DNA from: Bacteroidota bacterium
Lineage (GTDB): Bacteria > Bacteroidota > Bacteroidia > JACCXN01
Length of the DNA: 64,000 nt
Direction: 5' to 3'
Assembly (NCBI GenBank): GCA_013696965.1
Contig: JACCXN010000044.1
Span: 1 to 64,000 of the forward strand
The translations under genes were made by a program, and so were the position numbers. Every line of letters starts with the position of its first letter. Position 1 is the first letter of the stretch. The notes beneath the pieces are model-generated. The model saw only the letters and a list, made by a program, of their open reading frames with translations. It was not told the DNA's origin and made no database searches. Below are positions 42,476-50,637 of the stretch, one piece after another.

Positions 42476-42788
42476 TTTGAAATTTATATAATTAACGCGT
42501 AGATTAAATAAAAAAAGGCAGTAAGACATAGGTTTTACTGCCTTTTTTTATTTTATTCCCTCCCGATATTAAGCTATTGTTTGTTTTTAAGTCATTTGAT
42601 TTAATTTAACAGTGAAATTTTATTCACAGTTTCAATATATAATTGTTTTTTGAATTTTATTAAGTTCCTGCATCCCCCGTAAGCTTAGGCTAGAATCAAG
42701 ATTTTGCAAAAAAAAAAGAGAGTTTATTAAACTGGTTGAGTTTTTTTTTATAAATTTAACCCGATTTTAAACTTTTTAACAGAAACAT
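42476..42788. other. Intergenic region after pdhC
   Basis: Apart from the terminator at 42510-42549, this stretch has no readable coding frame. It holds long A and T runs near 42705-42750 and a TTG (42736-42738) without a properly spaced -7 element. The promoter of the M43 protease must be here, but I cannot place it. Confidence 0.3.
42510..42549 (+). terminator. Terminator of the pdhA-pdhC unit
   Basis: GGCAGTAA and TTACTGCC pair around a short loop and are flanked by A7 and T7 tracts. It lies 34 bases after the pdhC stop codon. Confidence 0.85.
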
Positions 42789-45479
42789 ATGAAACAATTT
42801 ACAATTCTAAAAAAATTAATATCCTTTTTTGGAGTGCTTTTCTTTATTTTCAGTCCTTCATTGGCTAGTGCTCAGGGCTTTTGCGGAACTAATCAAGCTA
42901 TGCAAGATTTGTATGAAAAATATCCTGGTTTAAAAGAAGAACAAAAAAAATTAGTAGAAAGCAGTAAGCAATTTGTAATTGAAAATAATGGTCGTTCACG
43001 TTCTGTTGTTTATACAATTCCTGTTGTATTTCATATATTGCATGAATACGGGTCTGAAAATCTGCATGATACTATAATTAAGGCTCAGATTGCAAGGTTA
43101 AATAAGGATTTCAGAAAGTTAAATGAAGATACAGCTAATGTTGTTCCCGAATTTAAAGGACTGATTGCTGATTCAAGAGTTGAATTTAAACTAGCAACCA
43201 AGGATTATCAAGGTAACTGTACCAATGGTATAGAACGTATATTTACACATGAAACCCAAATTGGAGATGACTTTTCCAAACTGAATCCCTGGCCAAGAGA
43301 AAAATATTTAAATATTTGGGTGTCGGCAAATATTAGCAGACCAGGAGTTGCCGGTTATGCCACTTTTCCCTCAGGTGCTGTAGGTGGATATATGTATTTT
43401 CTTGATGGAATAATGGTAACCAAAGATTATGTAGGAGAATCTCATCGTGTACTTACTCATGAGGTAGGACATTATCTTGGACTATCGCATCCATGGGGAG
43501 ATGGAGAAATAGGTACAGGTTGCGGAAATGATGGTATTTTAGATACTCCTCCTACCAAAGGTTGGAGTTTTTGTTCGTTGAATGATGCCACTAGTTGTCC
43601 TGCTGTTAATATTGCCAAGGCTTATTCTTTTTCTAGTGTTACAACCGGTTCTGGAGTAACCGATCCAACTCCTGTTGTTGCTGATAGCGGTATTGTTTTC
43701 AGTAGCTTTTCAGCTTCTGGTGTATCCAATAATTCATTTGTTGATACAAGTTTTTCTTTTACAAACTGGGAAACAGGATCAACTGATGGAGAAACAGACT
43801 ATAACTTATTAACAGGAAGTTTAAATACATCAAAATACTATGAAATAACTATAACTCCTAAGTTAGGTTACAATATGAGTATTTCAAAAATTGATTTTAA
43901 TTTTTATCGTACTCAAACAGGAGTAAGAACTTTTGCAGTGCGTTCAAGTGTTGATAATTTTGCCGATAATCTTGCTGCGTCAGCCGATACAAGTAAATAT
44001 ACTATTGTTTCACCAAATATATTTTTCATTAAAAATGACACCTCTTATATGGATAAGAGCACGATAAACCTTGACGGGGTTACAAATTATGTAAAAAGAA
44101 CTTCCCCAATTAAGTTTCGGTTTTATGGATGGAATGCTGAAGATGTTTTGGGAACTTTTGGTATTGATAATGTTACTATAACTTTAGGAAACGGAAAAGT
44201 AGAAAACATCCAAAACTACATGGAATATGCTTACTGCTCAAAAATGTTTACTATTGGACAGGCTGAGGCAATGGAAGCTACTTTGAACAATAGTACAGCA
44301 AGCAGAGACAATTTATCCAAAGCAACTAATCTTGCTCAAACTGGTACTGATGTTACAACAATGCCTGTGTGTATTCCTGTTGCCGATTTTAACGTAAGCA
44401 ATAAATTTATTTGCGCAGGATCTGCAATTACTTTTAATAATGCAACATGGAGAGCAGAGGGAACTTATTCCTGGACATTTACCGATGGAACTCCTGCTAC
44501 TTCAACCGAAGCAAATCCAACAGTTACTTTTAACACACATGGCTGGAAAACAGTTTCCCTTACTGCCACAAACGCAGCAGGTTCTCATACAACAACAATG
44601 GAAAATTTCATATATGTATCAGGAGCATGGACTGAATTTCAGGGTACACATGTAGATAATTTTCAATCAGAAAATTGGTGGCTAGTTGACAATATTGGAA
44701 AAGATCAGGTGCAATGGGAGTTAGTAAACATTGGTGTTTCAGGTGCTAGCAAAGCATACGGACTTAGAAATGCGATTGCAAACGCTCCTCAGTTTGGATA
44801 TTATGAAAGAGTAGGTGGAAAAAGAGATGCTCTTATTTCCCCTTCTTATGATCTTTCTCTTATGACAAGCGGAAATCTATCTTTTACTTATTCTGCTGCA
44901 ACAAGGTCGCCATCTGCTGCTGGAATTACAGAAAGACTCGTTGTTTATTTTTCAACAGATTGTGGGAAAACATGGGGTGCTCCTAGAAGAACCATTACAG
45001 GTGTAGAATTAATTAGTGCGGGTGTGGTTGATGGGCCTTATGTTCCAACACAGGCCAACCAATGGAGAACAGCAACGGTAAGTATTCCTGCATTTTTTCA
45101 TCAAGGTAATGTTAGGTTTAAATTTGAATATACTGCAAGTGATGGTTCAAATAATATATACATAAATAATTTTACAATTGATGGTGTAGTTGGTATTGAA
45201 GAAAAAATGAAAAATGAATATTTTTCTTTGAACATTTTCCCAAATCCTTCAAGAGATGATCAGAATTTAAATGTTTCCTATTTAAGCAAAGGAAATGAGG
45301 TTAAATTATCTATTACTGATTTAGTTGGAAAGCTTGTTTATTCAATAAATGAAAATAATGGACCTGGTGAAAATACAACCATCGTTAATATGTCAGAAAC
45401 GAATATGAAAGCGGGTGTTTATTTTTTAAATATTTCTGATGGAGTTTACAACCAAACAAAGAAGGTTGTGGTTTATTAA
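42789..45479 (+). CDS. Secreted M43 (cytophagalysin-like) metalloprotease with inserted domain, PKD and T9SS sorting domain
   Basis: An 896-residue secreted zinc protease. Signal peptide 1-29 (ends LASAQ); then a pro/N-terminal region with VVFHILHEYGSEN; then the M43 site HEVGHYLGLSH at residues 224-234 and DTPPTKGWSFCS. The Met-turn NIQNYMEYAYCSKMFTIGQ appears only at ~475-493. Residues ~272-472 are an inserted beta-sandwich (SYFSFSSVT-like start; YYEITITPKLGYNMSISKI; FGIDNVTITLG). After the catalytic domain come a PKD domain (YSWTFTDGTPATSTEANPTV) and a jelly-roll/concanavalin-like domain with STDCGKTWG, and a C-terminal domain opening NIFPNPSRDDQNLNVS. Cargo of the T9SS; substrates unknown. 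Confidence 0.9.
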   Translation: MKQFTILKKLISFFGVLFFIFSPSLASAQGFCGTNQAMQDLYEKYPGLKEEQKKLVESSKQFVIENNGRSRSVVYTIPVVFHILHEYGSENLHDTIIKAQIARLNKDFRKLNEDTANVVPEFKGLIADSRVEFKLATKDYQGNCTNGIERIFTHETQIGDDFSKLNPWPREKYLNIWVSANISRPGVAGYATFPSGAVGGYMYFLDGIMVTKDYVGESHRVLTHEVGHYLGLSHPWGDGEIGTGCGNDGILDTPPTKGWSFCSLNDATSCPAVNIAKAYSFSSVTTGSGVTDPTPVVADSGIVFSSFSASGVSNNSFVDTSFSFTNWETGSTDGETDYNLLTGSLNTSKYYEITITPKLGYNMSISKIDFNFYRTQTGVRTFAVRSSVDNFADNLAASADTSKYTIVSPNIFFIKNDTSYMDKSTINLDGVTNYVKRTSPIKFRFYGWNAEDVLGTFGIDNVTITLGNGKVENIQNYMEYAYCSKMFTIGQAEAMEATLNNSTASRDNLSKATNLAQTGTDVTTMPVCIPVADFNVSNKFICAGSAITFNNATWRAEGTYSWTFTDGTPATSTEANPTVTFNTHGWKTVSLTATNAAGSHTTTMENFIYVSGAWTEFQGTHVDNFQSENWWLVDNIGKDQVQWELVNIGVSGASKAYGLRNAIANAPQFGYYERVGGKRDALISPSYDLSLMTSGNLSFTYSAATRSPSAAGITERLVVYFSTDCGKTWGAPRRTITGVELISAGVVDGPYVPTQANQWRTATVSIPAFFHQGNVRFKFEYTASDGSNNIYINNFTIDGVVGIEEKMKNEYFSLNIFPNPSRDDQNLNVSYLSKGNEVKLSITDLVGKLVYSINENNGPGENTTIVNMSETNMKAGVYFLNISDGVYNQTKKVVVY

Positions 45480-45499
45480 ATTAGCAATAAATTTCTTTT

Positions 45500-45537
45500 A
45501 AAGAAAGGCGTTTCAATTGAAACGCCTTTCTTTTTTT
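45500..45537 (+). terminator. Terminator of the M43 protease gene
   Basis: AAAGAAAGGCGTTTC and GAAACGCCTTTCTTT form a 15-bp stem around a short AATT loop, followed by T4-T7. A very strong intrinsic terminator 22 bases beyond the stop codon. Confidence 0.88.
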
Positions 45538-45678
45538 AGCCAAAGGCTTGATCTTTTTTACAAGGTAAAAACCAATGAATTTGGATTTTGAATATTCATT
45601 AAAGTAAAAATATTATTTACCCTCAATTCGTTGTTGATATTTACTTTAGAATATTTACCCTATATCTTTCAATCCTAA

Positions 45679-45686
45679 TAACTTTG
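45679..45686 (+). promoter_or_regulatory. -7 promoter element of recG
   Basis: TAACTTTG matches TAnnTTTG exactly, 15 bases upstream of the recG ATG at 45702, implying a very short leader. No TTG lies at the usual distance (TTTACC instead), so only half of the promoter is supported. Confidence 0.35.
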
Positions 45687-45701
45687 TTTTACTGAAGAGT
45701 T

Positions 45702-47825
45702 ATGAAACCAATGTCATTAGATACTCCCATTGAATATGTAAAAGGTATAGGGCCTTTGCGGGGCGAACTGCTTAAAAAAGAGCTGGGTGTTTTTACCCTT
45801 TCGGATTTATTTTCACATTATCCCTTTCGTTATGAAGACCGAACAAAATTCTATAAGATAATAGAAGTAAATGATGATTTGCCTTATGTTCAATTAAGAG
45901 GTCGGATAATTCAAATGCAAACAATTGGAACGGCTCGTCAAAAACGATTTGTAGCTATGTTTAAAGACGATTCAGGCATCATTGAATTGGTTTGGTTTCA
46001 AGGCGTGAGATGGATTGCAGCTGCCCTTAAAATCAATGTAGAATATGTTGTTTTTGGAAAAGCAAATCGTTTTAATAGCAAATTCAATATAGTTCATCCT
46101 GAAATAGAGCCTGTAACTGAAGAAAACACAACATTTGCAAGTTCATTGCAACCTGTATACCATACTTCGGAAAAATTAAAAGCAAAAGGCCTTGACACAA
46201 AAAGTATTGCCCGAATAATAAAAAACACGCTTCTTTCTTTTTCTCCAGGAGCAGAATATTCACAGCTGTTTCCAGAAACATTGTCAAATGAAATTATAGA
46301 GAAACAAAAACTAATTTCCAGGGCAGAAGCTTTAAGGAATTTGCATTTTCCGGAAAATTCTATTTTGCTTCAGAAGGCACAGTTTAGAATGAAATTCGAG
46401 GAATTGTTTTTTGTGCAGCTTCGTATTTTAAAATTAAAAGTAAACAGGAATACTGAAATTAAAGGATTGGTTTTCTCATCCATTGGAAAACTTTTTAATA
46501 ATTTTTATCATGATCATTTGCCATTTGAATTAACCAACGCCCAAAAAAGAGTTCTTCGTGAAATTCGAATTGATATGGGTTCCGGGAAACAGATGAATAG
46601 ACTTTTGCAGGGAGATGTTGGAAGTGGGAAGACTATGGTGGCGCTTTTGTCTGCATTAATGGCAATTGACAATTCTTTTCAAGCATGCTTAATGGCTCCA
46701 ACAGAGATTTTGGCCAGGCAACACTTCGAATCAATTTCTGAATCACTTTTAAAAATGGATATTAATGTTGGAATTTTAACCGGTTCAACAAAGGCTTCTG
46801 AAAGAAAAGCTTTGCATAATGGTTTGCAAAATGGAGAGATTCATCTTCTTATTGGTACTCATGCATTAATTGAAGATCAGGTGCAATTTAAAAACCTTGG
46901 ACTGGTAATTATTGATGAGCAACACCGTTTTGGTGTTGAGCAGAGGGCCAGAATGTGGAAAAAAAACAGTTCTCCCCCTCATGTACTTGTTATGACCGCT
47001 ACCCCAATACCAAGAACCTTGGCAATGACACTTTATGGAGATCTTGATGTTTCGGTAATTGATGAATTACCTCCTGGACGAAAGCCAATTCAGACAATTC
47101 ATAAATTTGATTCGGGAAGACTTGTTGTTTTCGATTTTATGCGCAAACAAATTGCAGAAGGCAGACAAATTTATATTGTTTACCCTTTGATACAGGAATC
47201 TGAAAAAATGGATTACAAGGATTTAGAAGATGGATTTGAAAGCATAGAAAGGGCATTCCCTCCTCCGGATTTTCGCATAAGTATTGTTCATGGTAAAATG
47301 AAAGCAAGTGCCAAGGATCAGGAGATGCAGCGGTTTATAAAAAAGGAAACACAGATAATGGTTGCCACAACGGTGATAGAAGTGGGTGTAAATGTACCCA
47401 ATGCAAGTGTTATGGTAATTGAAAGTGCAGAAAGGTTTGGTCTTTCTCAATTGCATCAGTTAAGAGGGCGAGTTGGCAGAGGGGCTGATCAATCTTATTG
47501 TATATTAATGACTTCCTTTAAACTTAGTTCAGACGCAAAAGTAAGGGTAGAGACAATGGTTCGGACAAATGATGGTTTTGAAATTGCAGATGTGGACATG
47601 CGCTTAAGGGGGCCAGGTGATTTAGAGGGGACTCAGCAAAGTGGAATAATGGATTTGAAATTAGCTGATCTAAGGCGTGATGTGCAAATATTGCAATTGT
47701 CTAGAGATATAGCCTCCTCTATTCTTAAAATTGATCCGGATCTAACATTGCTACAACACCAGCGAATTAAACATCACTTACAGGTGCTTAAATCCAATAA
47801 ACAAAACTGGAGCAGAATCAGTTAA
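45702..47825 (+). CDS. recG: ATP-dependent DNA helicase RecG
   Basis: A 707-residue superfamily 2 helicase. The N-terminal wedge/OB region (LDTPIEYVKGIGPLRGELLK; YVQLRGRIIQMQTIGTARQK) is followed by Walker A MNRLLQGDVGSGKTMVALLS, DEQH box LVIIDEQHRFGVEQRARMWK, motif III TATPIPRTLAMTLYGDLD, motif V ATTVIEVGVNVPNAS and motif VI GLSQLHQLRGRVGRGADQSY. It remodels stalled forks and branch-migrates Holliday junctions. Length fits (~700). pheT follows on the same strand after 115 bases, with its own promoter. Confidence 0.96.
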   Translation: MKPMSLDTPIEYVKGIGPLRGELLKKELGVFTLSDLFSHYPFRYEDRTKFYKIIEVNDDLPYVQLRGRIIQMQTIGTARQKRFVAMFKDDSGIIELVWFQGVRWIAAALKINVEYVVFGKANRFNSKFNIVHPEIEPVTEENTTFASSLQPVYHTSEKLKAKGLDTKSIARIIKNTLLSFSPGAEYSQLFPETLSNEIIEKQKLISRAEALRNLHFPENSILLQKAQFRMKFEELFFVQLRILKLKVNRNTEIKGLVFSSIGKLFNNFYHDHLPFELTNAQKRVLREIRIDMGSGKQMNRLLQGDVGSGKTMVALLSALMAIDNSFQACLMAPTEILARQHFESISESLLKMDINVGILTGSTKASERKALHNGLQNGEIHLLIGTHALIEDQVQFKNLGLVIIDEQHRFGVEQRARMWKKNSSPPHVLVMTATPIPRTLAMTLYGDLDVSVIDELPPGRKPIQTIHKFDSGRLVVFDFMRKQIAEGRQIYIVYPLIQESEKMDYKDLEDGFESIERAFPPPDFRISIVHGKMKASAKDQEMQRFIKKETQIMVATTVIEVGVNVPNASVMVIESAERFGLSQLHQLRGRVGRGADQSYCILMTSFKLSSDAKVRVETMVRTNDGFEIADVDMRLRGPGDLEGTQQSGIMDLKLADLRRDVQILQLSRDIASSILKIDPDLTLLQHQRIKHHLQVLKSNKQNWSRIS

Positions 47826-47885
47826 TACTGCTTGCTATAATCGGTTAGCTTTCATTTTTTAGTCCTTTGCTTCTGATTTACTATG

Positions 47886-47915
47886 TTCTGTTATAAGTTA
47901 TTATTATTAATTTTG
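47886..47915 (+). promoter_or_regulatory. Near-consensus promoter of pheT
   Basis: TTC (47886-47888, one mismatch to TTG), a 19-base spacer and TAATTTTG (47908-47915), 25 bases before the pheT ATG. The -7 element is exact and the spacing ideal. Confidence 0.5.
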
Positions 47916-47940
47916 CACCCTAAATTTTTTATATTTAATA

Positions 47941-50373
47941 ATGAAGATATCATTTAACTGGTTAAAGAATTATATTGAAACAGGGCTTTCTGCTCAGGAA
48001 GTTGCTGATTTATTAACTAGCTCTGGACTAGAAGTAGAATCAGTTGAAAAATTTCAACCGGTAAAAGGTGGTTTGGAAGGCCTGATTATTGGAAAGATAT
48101 TAACAAAGGAAAAACATCCAGATGCAGATAGATTAAACCTTACTACTGTTGATGTTGGACAGGGGGATCCTTTGCATATTGTATGCGGAGCATCAAATGT
48201 TGATACCGGCCAAAAGGTTGTAGTAGCCACGGTTGGAACAACTTTATATCCAAGCTCTTGTGAGCCTTTTCAAATAAAAAAATCCAAAATTAGAGGAGCC
48301 GTTTCAGAAGGAATGATTTGTGCTGAAGATGAAATTGGACTAGGAAATTCTCATGAGGGTATTATGGTACTTGCTTCAGATGCAAAAGAAGGTACTTTGG
48401 TATCTGATTATTTTAAAATAGAAAATGATTTTGTATTTGAAATTGGCCTTACCCCAAACAGGGCAGATGCTACCTCTCATATAGGTGTAGCCAGGGACTT
48501 GGCAGCAATTTTATCAATTAGTGAAAATCGAGATATTTTTGTGAAATTACCTGATGTAATTGATTTTAAAATTGATAATCAAGATTTTAAAATTTCTGTT
48601 GAAATTGAAGATAAAATGGCTTGTCCACGCTATTCAGGAATAACGATTACAGGAATAAAGGTTGAACAATCACCTAAGTGGTTGCAGCAAAAATTAAAAG
48701 CTATTGGACTTAAACCAATAAATAACATTGTTGATATTACGAATTTTGTTTTACATGAAACCGGTCAACCTTTGCATGCTTTTGACGCTACACAAATTAA
48801 AGGAAATAAAATCATTGTTAAAAAAGTAGCAGCAGGCACTAAATTCAAAACTCTTGATGATGTAGAAAGGCAAATCAATGCACAGGATTTAATGATTTGT
48901 GATTCGCAAGGGCCATTGGCCATTGCTGGTGTTTTTGGTGGAAAAGATTCTGGTGTAAGCGAATTAACTACAAATGTTTTTTTGGAAAGTGCTTATTTTA
49001 ACGCTGTTTCCATTCGAAAGACCGCAAGAGTTCATGGGCTTAAAACCGATGCTTCATTCCGGTATGAAAGAGGTACAGATCCCAATATTACCGTATTTGC
49101 ACTTAAGCGCGCAGCACTTTTAATAAAACAGATTGCAGGTGGACAAATTTCATCGGAAGTTGTGGATGTGTATCCTGAAAAAATAGAAAATTTTAAAATT
49201 CAATTATCGTATAAAACCACCGATAGTTTGATTGGTAAAACAATCGACAGGGAAATAATAAAGCGAATCATAAGGGTTTTGGGCATTGAAATCCATGCAG
49301 AATTTTCTGATGGGCTTTCTCTTTCTGTTCCTCCTTTTAAGGTTGATGTTACACGAGAAGTTGACCTTATTGAAGAAGTATTGCGCATTTACGGATACAA
49401 TAACATAGAAATCCCCCAACAGGTAAGAGCTTCACTCACTTTTTCACAAAAACCTGATAAGGATAAAGCAAAAAACATTGTTTCTGATTTATTGAGTAAT
49501 AAAGGCTTTAATGAGATCATGAGCAATTCCCTTACTAAGATAAATTATGTAGGTCTATTAAGTGATTTGGATGAAAAAGAGAATGTAAATATTCTTAATC
49601 CCTTAAGCAGTGATCTTGGTGTTATGCGAAGAACCTTGATTTTTGGTGGTCTTGAAGCATTAGCTTACAATATAAACCGAAAAAATGCAAACCTTAAATT
49701 CTATGAATTCGGGAAAACATACAAAAGAAAACAAGATCACTCAGGCTATGATGAAAAGCAAATGTTAGCTCTTTTTTTAACTGGAAGTAAAAACCCCGAA
49801 AGCTGGAATATAAAAGAGGAACCAGTAGATTTTTATTACTTAAAAGGTTTTATTCAAAGTGTTTTTGAACGTTTGGGCCTAGAGTACTTAAGTGGAGAAA
49901 GCGAAAACACTGCATTTTCATACGGCTTGAGGCTTTTCTCAAAAAAAGAAACGATATGTGAATATGGTGAATTGAACAAAAAAGTCCTAAAGGCTTTGGA
50001 TATTAATCAACCTGTTTTTTATGCTGAAGTTAATTGGGACCTAATTGTTTCATTGCTTGAAAAAATAAAAACAAATTTTACAGGAATTCCAAAATTTCCT
50101 TTTGTTAGAAGAGATCTTGCCCTGTTAATTGACAAAAATGTTAAGTTTCAAGACATTGAAAAAATCTCCTTTCAAAGTGGCAGGCAACTGCTAAAAGAGG
50201 TGAATTTGTTTGATGTTTATGAGGGGGAAAAACTTGAACCAGGCAAAAAATCTTATGCAGTCAGTTTTATTTTGCAAGATCCTGAAAAAACCCTTACAGA
50301 TGTCCAGATTGACAAGTTTATGGATAAACTGCAGAAAGATTTTCAGGAAAACCTTGGTGCAACTCTAAGATAA
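47941..50373 (+). CDS. pheT: Phenylalanyl-tRNA synthetase beta subunit
   Basis: An 810-residue subunit. Residues ~40-155 form the tRNA-binding OB (B2/TRBD) domain (GLIIGKILTKEKHPDADRLN; IVCGASNVDTGQKVVVATVG). B3/B4 carry the editing and substrate regions (GLTPNRADATSHIGVARDLA; KPINNIVDITNFVLHETGQP). B5 has the class II-like fold segment VDVTREVDLIEEVLRIYGYN, and the C-terminal anticodon-binding FDX-ACB domain is FPFVRRDLALLIDKNVKFQD to the end. It pairs with PheS (encoded elsewhere) to charge tRNA-Phe. Length and order are canonical. Confidence 0.96.
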   Translation: MKISFNWLKNYIETGLSAQEVADLLTSSGLEVESVEKFQPVKGGLEGLIIGKILTKEKHPDADRLNLTTVDVGQGDPLHIVCGASNVDTGQKVVVATVGTTLYPSSCEPFQIKKSKIRGAVSEGMICAEDEIGLGNSHEGIMVLASDAKEGTLVSDYFKIENDFVFEIGLTPNRADATSHIGVARDLAAILSISENRDIFVKLPDVIDFKIDNQDFKISVEIEDKMACPRYSGITITGIKVEQSPKWLQQKLKAIGLKPINNIVDITNFVLHETGQPLHAFDATQIKGNKIIVKKVAAGTKFKTLDDVERQINAQDLMICDSQGPLAIAGVFGGKDSGVSELTTNVFLESAYFNAVSIRKTARVHGLKTDASFRYERGTDPNITVFALKRAALLIKQIAGGQISSEVVDVYPEKIENFKIQLSYKTTDSLIGKTIDREIIKRIIRVLGIEIHAEFSDGLSLSVPPFKVDVTREVDLIEEVLRIYGYNNIEIPQQVRASLTFSQKPDKDKAKNIVSDLLSNKGFNEIMSNSLTKINYVGLLSDLDEKENVNILNPLSSDLGVMRRTLIFGGLEALAYNINRKNANLKFYEFGKTYKRKQDHSGYDEKQMLALFLTGSKNPESWNIKEEPVDFYYLKGFIQSVFERLGLEYLSGESENTAFSYGLRLFSKKETICEYGELNKKVLKALDINQPVFYAEVNWDLIVSLLEKIKTNFTGIPKFPFVRRDLALLIDKNVKFQDIEKISFQSGRQLLKEVNLFDVYEGEKLEPGKKSYAVSFILQDPEKTLTDVQIDKFMDKLQKDFQENLGATLR

Positions 50374-50466
50374 AAATTTAATAATTTTTATACATCCTTT
50401 GATTTAAGTATAATTTCCCAAAAGATTCCTCTCGATTCAATTTTTTGAACTCAGCTAAATATTTAA

Positions 50467-50562
50467 ATGCTTTCTGAAGAAGTAATGGATAGAAAACCTG
50501 TGATGAAAACAAAAAGAGTGTGCCCGGAATGTAAAATATTTCAACAAGAACAAAGAGTTTAA
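50467..50562 (+). CDS. Very short ORF with one CxxC pair
   Basis: A 31-residue frame (MLSEEVMDRKPVMKTKRVCP, ending QQEQRV) between pheT and the collagen-like gene, with one C-P-E-C pair that would suit a zinc knuckle. Too short to assign, and no promoter is evident. It may be a fragment of a zinc-ribbon gene or a chance frame. Confidence 0.2.
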   Translation: MLSEEVMDRKPVMKTKRVCPECKIFQQEQRV

Positions 50563-50637
50563 TTTAAGAAGAAATTTTTTAAATATTCTTTTTGCTGTTT
50601 ATTTTGATGTAAATTTACTTTCTTAAAAAATTAATTT

